This document shows positions 8,970 to 18,012 of a DNA stretch of 64,000 nt, in pieces. A program made the position numbers and the translations under genes. A model generated the notes under the pieces. The model had not been told where the DNA came from. It did not search any database and was given only the letters and a program-made list of their open reading frames with translations. Origin of the DNA: Rhodopirellula sp. (lineage in GTDB: Bacteria > Planctomycetota > Planctomycetia > Pirellulales > Pirellulaceae); the NCBI GenBank assembly GCA_002690925.1, contig NZGD01000094.1, forward strand, positions 58,330-122,329, read 5' to 3'. How positions within the stretch are numbered: position 1 is the first letter of the stretch; the number at the start of each line of letters is the position of its first letter.

Positions 8970-10427
8970 ATGAGTCTTCCCGACATAATTCTCGCAAGCG
9001 TGCTGTTCCTGCTGCTGGTCAGCTTTGCTGTCATCGTTTGGAAAGCCGCCTCAAATTGGCGTTGGTTCAACATCGTTGCCGTGGTGCTGACGATGTTGCT
9101 AGCCTTGATCTTTCTGTTTCCAACTGCTGGCGTGCTGCGGAGTCGATCTGCTTGGCATGAGGTGCTGGAATCACTCGAACTACGTCTTGCGGAGGTGAAA
9201 GCCGAGGCAGCGGATATCACGCTCGGTGAGGCGGTAGGTGCTGAAGCATCCCGTAGCGGCGGGCTGATTGACTTGCAAAGCGATCTATCCACGCTGGCAG
9301 TCGAAGCGGGACGACGCTGGCGGAATCTGCAGCTCAAAGGTGCCAAACTACAAAATCCAGTTTCGATTTCACTGGGTGCACTGCCTGGGAACAACCTCAA
9401 CGGTCAACCACCGGAACCCGCTGCGAACGCACAACCATTAGTTCCAGCTGAAACTTTGGTGTATGGTTTCTCCGAGACTGCTGATGATAATCAAATGATG
9501 GTTCCAACTTTTTACCTGGGTGAGTTCATCGTTCAGGCTAGCGATGCCAATCAAGTAACACTGGTGCCAACTGGAAAGCTTGAACAGTATCAGTTGGACT
9601 ACATCAACGAAGGAAAAGCACGTAGTTGGTTGTTATGTGAATTGTTACCTCCTGACGGTCACGTTCCTTTCATCAAACCCTTCAGTCAGGCAGACGATAA
9701 GAATTGCTTGGGAGTTGTCGATGAGGAGCTTGTGAGAAGATTGCTCGTTGATGCATCTGACGAGACACGATTGGCATATCTGGAAGATGGAAGAGCTTCC
9801 AAGCCTGACGATCCCCCCGCGGCTAAGTGGGTCGAATTGCAATTTACGCAAAACCATCGAATCGAGGTCGATAGTCGCGATGAGCGATCCTTGGCAGACG
9901 GTGGGTTCTTTGACGGAAATGGTAGAGCTCTTGATGCTGCCTTGCAGCACGGTGCTGATGATGGTTTTATCTCCTTTAAGAAAGGGGATAAGCTGTTGCT
10001 CAAAAGTGAGGGTGCAGCAGAGTTGATTGATCAGGGCGTTGCTGAGGAGTTGGGGAGTTTCTTCCTGCGTCCCTTAACTGATTACGGGTTTGTGTTACGT
10101 CGCATTCGACTGAACCTGATGTCGCTAGCTGAGAAGAAAGCAGAGCTAACTGCCGAAGAGTTGCTGTTGAAGGACGCCATTACCCGGACCGACCAGCTTT
10201 TGGTTTTCAATCAAGAAGTCAAGTTAAAGCTGGAGCAGGACCTGACACAGTTTCGGGTGGAGAAACAGTCGATCAACGAATACAAAGGAAAGATCACTGC
10301 TGAAGCGCAGGCTATGGTGGCCGAGCTTAACCGACTTGAGCAGGAGAATGCCGAGCTGGAGCAACAGATCGAGCAGAAGCATCTGAAGATTGAGCGGCAA
10401 CTTGATGCTCTCACAAGGACTCCCTAG
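8970..10427 (+). CDS. Two-TM membrane protein with C-terminal coiled coil, unknown function
   Basis: A 485-residue protein not recognised as a named family. Two hydrophobic segments (about 6-25 and 33-52) anchor the N-terminus. A long soluble middle follows, including a Pro/Asn-rich linker near 150-175 and two beta-rich stretches. The last ~110 residues form a strongly predicted coiled coil dense in Glu, Lys and Gln (KLKLEQDLTQFRVEKQ, LEQENAELEQQIEQK). Such a layout suits an envelope tether or scaffold. It is divergent from the giant TolC-like lipoprotein and may share its regulation, but no functional link is proven. Confidence 0.7.
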   Translation: MSLPDIILASVLFLLLVSFAVIVWKAASNWRWFNIVAVVLTMLLALIFLFPTAGVLRSRSAWHEVLESLELRLAEVKAEAADITLGEAVGAEASRSGGLIDLQSDLSTLAVEAGRRWRNLQLKGAKLQNPVSISLGALPGNNLNGQPPEPAANAQPLVPAETLVYGFSETADDNQMMVPTFYLGEFIVQASDANQVTLVPTGKLEQYQLDYINEGKARSWLLCELLPPDGHVPFIKPFSQADDKNCLGVVDEELVRRLLVDASDETRLAYLEDGRASKPDDPPAAKWVELQFTQNHRIEVDSRDERSLADGGFFDGNGRALDAALQHGADDGFISFKKGDKLLLKSEGAAELIDQGVAEELGSFFLRPLTDYGFVLRRIRLNLMSLAEKKAELTAEELLLKDAITRTDQLLVFNQEVKLKLEQDLTQFRVEKQSINEYKGKITAEAQAMVAELNRLEQENAELEQQIEQKHLKIERQLDALTRTP

Positions 10428-10807
10428 AGCTTTGTGCACAGTAGCTGTCTGATGTCACACTGTCGCTAGAAAATGTGGGTGGGCGTGCCAGGTAAAGTGT
10501 GACTCTCCTTTGCTGCAACTCATTTGGGATGCTCTCGTGGAGGCATCATGCTATTCAGCTTCGCATTCGAACCTTCAAGAATCTGTTTTGAACCATGTGC
10601 ATGTGTTTCAGGGAGAATCGCTTCGCTGATTGGGGGCGATCTCCATGGGTTGCGTTGGCTGTTGGCTTAACTGGGATCTGCATCGCGAAGGCCGTCTGAT
10701 TCCGGTAAACTGCGGTAGATCACGATGTTGAAAGAGCTTGGTCGTTATGGCCATTCATCGTATTGTAAATCAACTCGTCAATTCATCGTTTAAGTTTGGG
10801 GGCGAAA
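10428..10807. other. Intergenic region with inverted repeat
   Basis: 380 bases without a convincing gene. GTCACACT at 10454-10461 is complementary to AGTGTGAC at 10496-10503 (34-nt loop), 27 bases after the upstream stop codon. It could be a weak transcription end or a regulator site for the downstream gene. Just before the downstream ATG, TTGGGGGCG is a plausible ribosome binding site. Confidence 0.4.
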
Positions 10808-11287
10808 ATGGCCGGTCAATGGGTTGAGATAGAGTTTGATTGCCTGCCAATACGTAGCGTGTCGCGATTGGATGTTCCCGTGGATGCTTCGCCGGTTTAT
10901 GAGCAGTTTGTATTGCGTGTGAAGGAAGCGATGGCACAGCACGGATCACACAACACTTACTATCTGCACCGAGGTCGATGTACCTACCATCTAACCAATG
11001 ATCCTGGTTGCGGTCGAGTGAGCTTTGAATTTGAGGGTACCGTGATGACCGGGGAAGATGATCAGCAGACGAAGGCTGTGGATGTCAGCGTGAAGTTGGA
11101 CGACGAGACCTGCGGATGGCTGAGTGCCCCTGTTGTTGGATTTCTATCTGAAAGTGTTCAGCATGCCGTGTTAGTAGAGTTTGATCGCTACATTGCTGCT
11201 GGTGATTTGGCTCAGACGGAGGCACGCATCAAAGCCATTCAAGCGCAAAGTGATTCAGCTGATGGTTTTGTCGGGATGTATCTTTGA
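10808..11287 (+). CDS. Conserved-looking hypothetical protein
   Basis: A 159-residue soluble protein, not recognised. It opens with a beta-rich region containing EIEFDCLPIRSVSR, then a segment with paired His and Cys residues (YYLHRGRCTYHL, NDPGCGRVSFEFEG), and closes with an amphipathic helix. Its codon use and balanced composition look like a real gene. The ATG at 10808 is chosen over a TTG at 10796 because a GGGGGCG sits 4 bases upstream. Its stop lies only 10 bases from the stop of the convergent downstream gene. No function is inferred. Confidence 0.65.
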   Translation: MAGQWVEIEFDCLPIRSVSRLDVPVDASPVYEQFVLRVKEAMAQHGSHNTYYLHRGRCTYHLTNDPGCGRVSFEFEGTVMTGEDDQQTKAVDVSVKLDDETCGWLSAPVVGFLSESVQHAVLVEFDRYIAAGDLAQTEARIKAIQAQSDSADGFVGMYL

Positions 11288-11297
11288 GTTCCCTTGA

Positions 11298-12479
11298 TCA
11301 GCTTGTGGATGTTCCAGATGCATGAAGCACAGCGGCGTAACCTAAAATATCGTTGTGATTTCGGCAGTAGTCCATGATGGATTGCCAGCCATTTTGAGAG
11401 TTTGGTTCTGCGATTCGAGATGCAATCTCAATCAACATCGGCACAATTCTTTGCGGGGGCAGGTCTTTGGGAGCAAGTTCAATAGCGATGTCGATGGCCT
11501 CTTGATGGCGTTGAATCCGATCTAGCAGATCGACGTAAGTTTCCACTGCTGCCGTGCCGTGCTCGGTTGTGTCAACTGATCGCGCTTTGCGTTCAAATAC
11601 CTTGAGGCCAGCGTCAACATTCTCACCCAGCAGAATCGCATAGAAGGCGGTGTAGGCGGGGTAGAAATCAACAAATGGTTCATCACCTGGATACTGAAAT
11701 TGGTGGTGCAGACGTCGACCATACTGTGTCAATTCCCAAGCTTTGCGTAGGCTATCTTCATCTTCCAGAACAGTCGCGATCCGGACGGTTGACGAAAGGT
11801 GAGTCGTATCTAGGTGGTAGCCTCCATCTGACAATATCCAACGTCGCTTCTCGATCATTTCGGCCAGGGTTTCGTCATCTCCGGCGGGTGCCTCTCGTCG
11901 TGCAATATCGCCACGGACGAGCTCGCAGAGTTCACTGTGGAGATGATTCAGGAGGCAGCGTGCTGCTGCTCGTTGATCAGCTTTACTACGATTATTCAGG
12001 GCTTGCTCATAAAGTGTGATGCTGTTGCAGGTGCCCTGTTGATCAAGTACCGCCTGGTAGCCACGTGCGACATCAATCCCTTCATGCAGAAGGACTTGGA
12101 TCATGTCTTCATAGTTGTCCTCCGTGATTTCGAGTTTTGAAATCAGTTCCTTGGCTAGTTTTGTATCGCCAGTTGGTCGTAGGTACATCCAGCCTTCACC
12201 GACCTTGCCATCTTCGATCAACATGGTGCCTGCCTCACGACACGCATCGAGTAAACCTACTTCCAGTTGACGCTCAACGTCTTCGGGTCGCGATGGCTCG
12301 TTTTCGCTTGAAACCAGTGGTAAACCTAATTTGTCACGAATCCGCATTTTCAGCGCTTCGAACAATTCCATGGGGCTACGGGCGTCTCGGAAATGAGCAA
12401 CCATTTCATCCAACATCTCTGTTGGAGAACCACGGTGGTTGCTAAGTCGATCGAAGATGTTGAGATTTGCTGTGGTCAT
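11298..12479 (-). CDS. Helical (TPR/SPL-like) hypothetical protein
   Basis: A 393-residue all-helical soluble protein with no signal peptide. Repeated amphipathic helix pairs (for example EAIDIAIELAPKDLPPQ and ALLNN-type turns) suggest a solenoid scaffold of the TPR/HEAT kind, but no exact repeat consensus is visible. The ATG at 12479 (MTTANLNIFDRLS) is preferred over an upstream in-frame start at 12536. It lies 155 bases downstream of the coiled-coil gene of the WXG100 operon on the same strand, so it could be a distal member of that unit or independently transcribed. Confidence 0.6.
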   Translation of the reverse strand: MTTANLNIFDRLSNHRGSPTEMLDEMVAHFRDARSPMELFEALKMRIRDKLGLPLVSSENEPSRPEDVERQLEVGLLDACREAGTMLIEDGKVGEGWMYLRPTGDTKLAKELISKLEITEDNYEDMIQVLLHEGIDVARGYQAVLDQQGTCNSITLYEQALNNRSKADQRAAARCLLNHLHSELCELVRGDIARREAPAGDDETLAEMIEKRRWILSDGGYHLDTTHLSSTVRIATVLEDEDSLRKAWELTQYGRRLHHQFQYPGDEPFVDFYPAYTAFYAILLGENVDAGLKVFERKARSVDTTEHGTAAVETYVDLLDRIQRHQEAIDIAIELAPKDLPPQRIVPMLIEIASRIAEPNSQNGWQSIMDYCRNHNDILGYAAVLHASGTSTS

Positions 12480-12634
12480 GAATGATTCATAGTGGGGGCA
12501 GTATTGGAGCATCACACGGGTGGTGCGACTATCCAATGGTGAGACAGGAATAAATTTCCCGAGTCCCGGTCACGAGTACATGAGTTTGATCCATTTTCAG
12601 ACCGCTGAAAAGCGTAGAAGGATCCAAATTTCGC

Positions 12635-13135
12635 TTAGTTAGCTCGCTTTCCCTGCTCTGCATACTTCTCAAGCTCGATGATCATCTGTCGAAGTTGATT
12701 TGCAGCAGCAGGGAGCAGTATTTCACAGTGTTCCGCCACGTCAGCGAGCGGCCCTAGAAGCTGATCGCATTGCTGGGAGATTTCAATCGACCACGCCTTT
12801 GCCCGTTTTCGCTTCAATTCACAGTGCCTCAGCCGACGCTCCATCTTCTGTACCAGGCTCGCTGCCTCGGTAGCAGGGGGGCGGTCACCGGGGCGGGCTG
12901 CTGCCCGCTTTTGAGCCAGATTATCCTTGGCTTCATTCAACGCACGTTCGGCAAGTTGCGTTTGTTGCTTCCAGTAACGTGGGCGATCCTCGCTGAAGTG
13001 CGATTGTGCCCGTTGGACAAGCATTCGTATTTCCTGTACGGATTTCTCCCAGTCGCTTGAGAGGCTTTTGAGCCCCGCATGGAATGCTTCCAACGATTCG
13101 ATACTTCTGACGTTGCTGTTTGCCACCGATATCAA
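12635..13135 (-). CDS. Coiled-coil partner of the WXG100 protein
   Basis: A 166-residue, almost entirely helical protein rich in Gln, Arg, Lys and Glu; a Pro/Gly hinge (RPGDRPP, about residues 82-88) separates two helical hairpins. The start is read as TTG at 13135, overlapping the WXG100 stop by four bases (TTGA); a GTG at 13126 is the alternative. The overlap implies tight co-translation and probably a complex with the WXG100 protein. There is no signal peptide. No named family is recognised; by position it could be a chaperone, a second secreted partner or a structural subunit of a type VII-like module. Confidence 0.68.
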   Translation of the reverse strand: MISVANSNVRSIESLEAFHAGLKSLSSDWEKSVQEIRMLVQRAQSHFSEDRPRYWKQQTQLAERALNEAKDNLAQKRAAARPGDRPPATEAASLVQKMERRLRHCELKRKRAKAWSIEISQQCDQLLGPLADVAEHCEILLPAAANQLRQMIIELEKYAEQGKRAN

Positions 13136-13401
13136 CGTCCCAGGTAAGCGTCGATTTGCTCTGCTTTGCGAAGCAGGTAGGGCACGTGTTCCTCACTGGC
13201 CTTGATCAAACGTCCCATTTGCTGCATTTGGGAATTGAAATCATCAGCGAACTTACGTTGCTGTTCATCTCGCCATGTCTGTTCCAGTTGATTCATGTGG
13301 CCGGACAAATTACTCGAAAGATTCTTGATTTCTTCTGAATATCGATGGAGGTGAGCAGCAAATTGTCGGAGTTGTTCGGGGTCGGCGATCGCTTGGTTCA
13401 T
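13132..13401 (-). CDS. WXG100/ESAT-6-like small helical protein
   Basis: An 89-residue two-helix protein with the hallmarks of the WXG100 superfamily: length near 100, a helix-turn-helix with Trp43 at the turn (TWRDEQQRKFADDF, WxD in place of WxG), a conserved phenylalanine spacing after the Trp, and a C-terminal helix ending in ...AEQIDAYLGR. Such proteins are usually substrates of type VII (ESX) secretion, driven by an FtsK/SpoIIIE-type ATPase (EccC/EssC). No such ATPase is in this window. The ATG at 13401 gives the typical size; an earlier in-frame start at 13512 would overlap the TPR gene. Middle gene of a three-gene operon. Confidence 0.75.
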   Translation of the reverse strand: MNQAIADPEQLRQFAAHLHRYSEEIKNLSSNLSGHMNQLEQTWRDEQQRKFADDFNSQMQQMGRLIKASEEHVPYLLRKAEQIDAYLGR

Positions 13402-13441
13402 GACGAGCTTCTTGTGCGTAATAGGTGAAATGATTGCCGAG

Positions 13442-14320
13442 CTACTTGCTTGACGCGATGTGCTGTGCCAGTTCTCGCTCAGCTTGAGCGAGATGTTGTT
13501 TGTACTTTGCAAGCGTGAGAGTCACGCCCACTTTCTCGGCTGTTTCACACAGAAGTTTCAACGCGACAACTCGAGTTTTAAGCGGCGCCACGACCGCTCT
13601 GCGAAGAGCAACTGCTCGCAAAGCCACCATCGCTTGCAGGGGGTTTTCAGATGCGAGCAAGCAGCGACCTTTGATCAAATACGCGATGGGCGACAGCTCG
13701 TCATGGTCTAGGATTGGGTCCAGAGTTGTGATGGCATCTTCATACAGCTCCGCCTCGTACATCGCTTCTGCTAACGCGATTTTTAAATGCTGTAAGCTGG
13801 GGTCCCTGGCAAGCCTTGCCCTGCAAACCTCGATCCGTCGCCGCGCCCAGTCGTTCTGACTGCGTTTTAGCTCTCTTTCCGTTTCAAGCGTATCAAGTCT
13901 TGAAGCAAGGTCACTCACTTCTCGGTACTGCTGCAACGATCTGGCGAGAACGGCTTCTTCGTATTCCCAGAGTAACTCCTGATCGTCAGGGAAAATCTGC
14001 CTTGCCTGCTCGAAGATTCGCTTCGCCTCAAGTGGTCGGTCATCCGCTCGATAAATACGTCCAAGCTCCATAAACCCAGCAAGATCCGTTGGACTCGCTT
14101 TGAGATGATGCTCCAGTTGCTGACGCCGTTCAAGACGTATCTTTGGATGAGGGGTTGAGGCAGGTAGAGTGGTTGTTGTCGGCTCTTCAGCACAAGGCTC
14201 GCCGATGGGTTTGTCGCTTAGTTCTTCGAACCTCACCTGTTTCCAACGGCCACCCCCGCCATGCTCGGATTGGGATGTAGTGGTAACGGGCGGCGAATTT
14301 CCTTGGGTGGCGGAAGACAT
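13442..14320 (-). CDS. TPR-repeat protein of the WXG100 operon
   Basis: A 292-residue soluble protein. The first ~60 residues are low-complexity (Thr/Ser/Pro/Gly-rich) and probably disordered. From about residue 70 it is a helical repeat array with TPR-like units (DLAGFMELGRIYRADDRPLE, then a unit around DAITTLDPIL and SPIAYLIKGRCLLASENPLQ). TPR proteins generally act as protein-protein scaffolds or chaperones. It lies 40 bases upstream of the WXG100 gene on the same strand, so the simplest reading is a chaperone or assembly factor for that protein. Confidence 0.72.
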   Translation of the reverse strand: MSSATQGNSPPVTTTSQSEHGGGGRWKQVRFEELSDKPIGEPCAEEPTTTTLPASTPHPKIRLERRQQLEHHLKASPTDLAGFMELGRIYRADDRPLEAKRIFEQARQIFPDDQELLWEYEEAVLARSLQQYREVSDLASRLDTLETERELKRSQNDWARRRIEVCRARLARDPSLQHLKIALAEAMYEAELYEDAITTLDPILDHDELSPIAYLIKGRCLLASENPLQAMVALRAVALRRAVVAPLKTRVVALKLLCETAEKVGVTLTLAKYKQHLAQAERELAQHIASSK

Positions 14321-14455
14321 GATGGGGGCAACACCTCGTGCGAGAGGATAGAAAGATGAGTGTGGGACCTCCTGCCCTCCTCTATTGTGGCCAACTTCTG
14401 TTCAAACCGCAAATTTGCCCAAACATCCCACGCGTTCCCAATTCCTCTTATTTCC

Positions 14456-15598
14456 TCAGATAACTGACTGATAAAGGCCTTTTACGCGTTTCGCATCCAG
14501 CGGAATCGGGTTGAATGTTCCCGTCCATTGCTTCAGAGCGTCCTCGGTGAATTGATCAATCTCCTCCGGAGGTACCGATAATTCTTCGAGTGAGGTGGCT
14601 AAATTGGCCTCCTTGAGCCACTGCGTCAGCATCTCGGCGAGTCGTTCTGGGGCATCTTCCACACGCACGTCAGGCTCAACTTCTCGCACCAGTTCCGCGT
14701 ACCAAGGAGCATGTTCTGCGCCATTCATTCGTACCACTGCAGGCAACATCAACCCAACAGCCTGTCCATGAGTGATCCCATGGTGTGCCGTCAGGGGATT
14801 CGCAGTCGCGTGGGCAGCTCCCAACATAGAGGTTTCAATCGCCATTCCAGCCAAGCAGGCGCCCAGTTGCATGTAACTCCGCGCTTCCAAATCTTCTGGT
14901 TGCGTAAGCACGCGTGAAAATCCTTGGGCCAACATGCCAAACGAGCGTCGGCTATAAGTTGTTGAAATCGCGTTGCGTCGTTTCGTAACGTAAGTCTCGA
15001 TCGCGTGTGAGATCGCATCAATGCCTGTCAGGGCCGACACCGCGGTCGGCTGGGTCAGTGTCAACTCGGGATCTAAAATCGCGACACGACAAGCGGCACG
15101 TGAATCACCACAAGCCATTTTGGTATGTGTTTCAGCATCGCTGATCAACGCAAATGACTGTGCTTCACTTCCGGTACCGGAAGTCGTTGGGATCGCGATC
15201 ATGGGAAGCATGTCGCAGGTTGCTTTGCCGACGCCATGGTAGTCATGAATCGTCCCTCCACATGAGTAGACAAAGTTGATGCCTTTGCAGCAGTCCATGC
15301 TGCTGCCCCCTCCCAGGCCAACCAGTAAATCAGGCTTCACTTCTCTGGCCCGATGCACACCGGCGTCGACCATGGCCGAAGTTGGATTCTCTGAAAAGTC
15401 GTGGAAAGATGCGACTTCAAGTCCAGCCTCACGTAGTGAATTGAGAGCTGCGGTGCCATGACCTGCCTCCATGATGCCGCGGTCGCTGACTACCAGCACG
15501 CAGCGAGGCTTGTATTCACAGGCAAGGGCCCCGAGTCTGGAAATCGTACCCTCACCAAATATGAAACGGGTCCGACTTTGGATGTCAAATGGCAACAT
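14456..15598 (-). CDS. Iron-containing (type III) alcohol dehydrogenase
   Basis: A 380-residue NAD(P)-dependent alcohol dehydrogenase of the Fe-ADH family, within the usual 380-400 range. The nucleotide-binding loop GLGGGSSMD is at 95-102. The Fe ligands are Asp194 and His198 (GIDAISHAIE), His263 (GAAHATANPL) and His277 (GITHGQAVG). PTTSGTGSEAQ is the family's other signature. Cytoplasmic. The natural alcohol or aldehyde cannot be told. Its start is preceded by a 10-bp perfect inverted repeat (15625-15648) that may regulate it. Confidence 0.92.
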   Translation of the reverse strand: MLPFDIQSRTRFIFGEGTISRLGALACEYKPRCVLVVSDRGIMEAGHGTAALNSLREAGLEVASFHDFSENPTSAMVDAGVHRAREVKPDLLVGLGGGSSMDCCKGINFVYSCGGTIHDYHGVGKATCDMLPMIAIPTTSGTGSEAQSFALISDAETHTKMACGDSRAACRVAILDPELTLTQPTAVSALTGIDAISHAIETYVTKRRNAISTTYSRRSFGMLAQGFSRVLTQPEDLEARSYMQLGACLAGMAIETSMLGAAHATANPLTAHHGITHGQAVGLMLPAVVRMNGAEHAPWYAELVREVEPDVRVEDAPERLAEMLTQWLKEANLATSLEELSVPPEEIDQFTEDALKQWTGTFNPIPLDAKRVKGLYQSVI

Positions 15599-15624
15599 GT
15601 GGGGTCATCGCTGGGGGGAGATCT

Positions 15625-15648
15625 GATCCAGTGTGTAGACACTGGATC
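15625..15648. promoter_or_regulatory. Strong 10-bp inverted repeat between sulfatase and alcohol dehydrogenase genes
   Basis: GATCCAGTGT, a GTAG loop, then ACACTGGATC: a perfect 10-bp stem. It is 95 bases after the sulfatase stop and 26 bases before the alcohol dehydrogenase ATG (both minus). It may terminate sulfatase transcription or serve as an operator/5'-leader hairpin for the dehydrogenase. No T-run follows on the minus strand, which argues against a classic intrinsic terminator. Confidence 0.55.
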
Positions 15649-15743
15649 TTTGACGCAGGCTCTCTCTCAATACCGTACTTTACGGATCTGGCCTGCCGAG
15701 ACCAATAGGGAGTCTCGACATGCCCTTATGAGGTGTTCGGAAT

Positions 15744-17168
15744 TTACTGTGGTGCAAGTGCACCAAGCTCAAGATCGTCGTTCATTTTTTGCTGTAAGGC
15801 AATCAGGCGACTAAACAAATCAGCCACGACAGGTTTCATTTTTGCCTTCTGAGCTAGATCGTGCTTCTCGGTTGGGTCCTGTTGGAGATCGTACAACCGC
15901 AGTACCTCCGCATCCGGATAAGCGATCAGTTTGAACCGGTCTGTCCGAATGCTTCTTTGTTTCGAAAGATAGCAGCCATAGATACTTTCGTACGGGCTTG
16001 TGGCACCATCAAGCAGCGGAAGGATGCTATTGAATTCAACATGTTCAGGCTGACTGATTCCGGCCAGTTCCAGCGTTGTGGGCATGACATCTTGGAGATA
16101 GATCGGTTCAGCAATTTTTTTTGCCGCGGCAACGCCGGGGCCGACCACGATGAATGGGACGCGGACACTGTGGTCATACATATTCTGTTTGCCCAGCAGA
16201 CCGTGCTGACCCACGGCTAAGCCATGGTCTGCCGTAAAGAAAATCCAAGTGTTTTCTGCCGTGCCTGATGCCTCGAGTGCTTTGAGGATGCGACCAATCA
16301 TTTCATCCATGTGTGTGATGATCGCGTAATATTCCTGTCGATGAACTTGAATAGCCTTAGGGGTTCTCGGAAAGGCCGCAAGACGCTCATCTCGCAATTC
16401 GTTTCCGCAGCCGATCTCAGTTGCGTAGGGATAGCGAGCCTGGAAGTTATCAGGAATTACAATTGAATCTACTGGATATCGGGCGACGTATTCTGCAGGT
16501 GACTGGCGGGGGTCGTGCGGCGCGTTGAATGCCAAATACATAAAGAAGGGAGCGCCGTTTTCGGCTGCATCTTTCATGAAGTCCTGAGCGTGGTTCGCTA
16601 CCACTTCGCTCCAATGGGTACCACCTTCCCAGAATCCACCAAATTTTGGATCAGAAGGAGACCATGGATCCGTGCCATCAGCCGCAGGTCGGTCGTAACC
16701 CGCCGCGGTCGCTTTTGGCATGCCCGGGCGGATATCCCGAGCTATGTCAAAAGCTTTTTGTGCATTGGCTTTGCAGTGCCATTTGCCAGTCATGTACGTC
16801 CGGTAGCCAGCCTGCTTCATGTACTCACTCCACCAACGGCCTTGTTGTCGCTCCTGTTCAGATTTTGAGTGAACAGCTTTAGCATTCCAGACAAAACGTC
16901 CTGTGTTCAGCATCGTGCGGCTGGCAACACAGACGGCCCCGCTCCACGACCCCATGTTGAAGGCGTGTGAAAAGGTGGTCCCCTGCCGTGCCAATCCATC
17001 GAGGTTCGGTGTTTCTATTTCGGGATTGCCTAGGCGATGGATCGTCTCAAAGCACTGATCATCAGCCAGAATGAAGACAATGTTTGGGCGAGCATCGTTT
17101 CCATAAGTGAATTGAACGCCAGGACAGAAAATCACCGTAACGGTAAGCAGTGCGTAGAGCCGAATCAT
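15744..17168 (-). CDS. Secreted sulfatase
   Basis: A 474-residue type I sulfatase with a signal peptide (about 1-23), probably acting on sulfated polysaccharides outside the cytoplasm. The N-terminal PNIVFILADDQ holds the Asp36/Asp37 calcium ligands. The formylglycine site is C80-V-A-S-R84: the catalytic Cys and Arg are kept, but the usual Pro at the third position is Ala. The second metal site FTADHGLAVGQHGLLGKQN is intact. Modification of Cys80 needs a formylglycine-generating or anaerobic maturase encoded elsewhere. Sulfatases are very numerous in marine planctomycetes. The downstream neighbour is an alcohol dehydrogenase, not an obvious polysaccharide locus. Confidence 0.93.
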   Translation of the reverse strand: MIRLYALLTVTVIFCPGVQFTYGNDARPNIVFILADDQCFETIHRLGNPEIETPNLDGLARQGTTFSHAFNMGSWSGAVCVASRTMLNTGRFVWNAKAVHSKSEQERQQGRWWSEYMKQAGYRTYMTGKWHCKANAQKAFDIARDIRPGMPKATAAGYDRPAADGTDPWSPSDPKFGGFWEGGTHWSEVVANHAQDFMKDAAENGAPFFMYLAFNAPHDPRQSPAEYVARYPVDSIVIPDNFQARYPYATEIGCGNELRDERLAAFPRTPKAIQVHRQEYYAIITHMDEMIGRILKALEASGTAENTWIFFTADHGLAVGQHGLLGKQNMYDHSVRVPFIVVGPGVAAAKKIAEPIYLQDVMPTTLELAGISQPEHVEFNSILPLLDGATSPYESIYGCYLSKQRSIRTDRFKLIAYPDAEVLRLYDLQQDPTEKHDLAQKAKMKPVVADLFSRLIALQQKMNDDLELGALAPQ

Positions 17169-17223
17169 CGTTTCCTCGAACTGGGGAGCTATTCTTGAAT
17201 GCCCCTGATTTTAACAGGCGAGC

Positions 17224-17925
17224 TCAATCACGATGCCATGGGAGATACAAATCGATTTGGGTTTCCCCAAAGATTCTGTATTTGACACGGTGCCGCCACA
17301 GTTCGAAGTACGGGGCGAACGGATCCGCCAGTCCTGTTGCCTCTGCGTAAAACGGCCACATCAGGTAATCTCGAAGCATGCTGTCGCAAGCCGTGAAATA
17401 ATAGGCAGGCCTTAATACGGCAGGCAGTGGTCCACTATCAACCTTTTCTACCAAGTGCGAGGAGTCCTGCAGGATCGCCTTCAAAAGATTCGATTTCTCT
17501 GCGTCGTCCTTGGGGTGTTTGGGGGGAATCCCCTCCAATACACGCACTTTGATTTCCGGACGAAGAGCATCAAGGATCGTTGAGGCATCCATTGTTTCGG
17601 CAAATTGTCGGATTCCGTCTAGCCACTGTCGCGCAAGCTCGCTTGCCAACGTGGGGTCAAGCGGTTCTGGTTTGCGTATTACAAAGTAAGCGTCACGGCC
17701 CCCTTCTGGACGTCGATCATCACCTGCAGCGTTGAACAGATTGTCGAGACGAGTTTGCAGGTCAGTTGCCACGGGAATGCCATCAAAAACGCCTTGCAAG
17801 GCCATTCCGTCGGGACGAAAAGACTGAAAGAACCCAATCAAGGATTCACCGTTGGAAGGGTCAGCATCTTCTGGCACCGAGCCAATCAGATCATGGCAAC
17901 GTTGGATGAGATGTTCGGGTGTCAT
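17224..17925 (-). CDS. Hypothetical protein
   Basis: A 233-residue soluble protein not assigned to a family. It has no signal peptide or membrane segment. Composition is acidic and aromatic-rich near the C-terminus (YYFTACDSMLRDYLMWPFY, ending in LYLPWHRD). The central segment has DDRRPEGGRDAYFVIRKP. Codon use and length support a real gene. It is 55 bases upstream of the sulfatase on the same strand and may share its transcript. No function is inferred. Confidence 0.62.
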   Translation of the reverse strand: MTPEHLIQRCHDLIGSVPEDADPSNGESLIGFFQSFRPDGMALQGVFDGIPVATDLQTRLDNLFNAAGDDRRPEGGRDAYFVIRKPEPLDPTLASELARQWLDGIRQFAETMDASTILDALRPEIKVRVLEGIPPKHPKDDAEKSNLLKAILQDSSHLVEKVDSGPLPAVLRPAYYFTACDSMLRDYLMWPFYAEATGLADPFAPYFELWRHRVKYRIFGETQIDLYLPWHRD

Positions 17926-18012
17926 TGACTTCTCATGAGGGCCGATTTTGTATGTGAGTCAGCCGATGAACGGCCAGCCTAGTTTAGACATCGGACAAGC
18001 GACCTTGCCATC

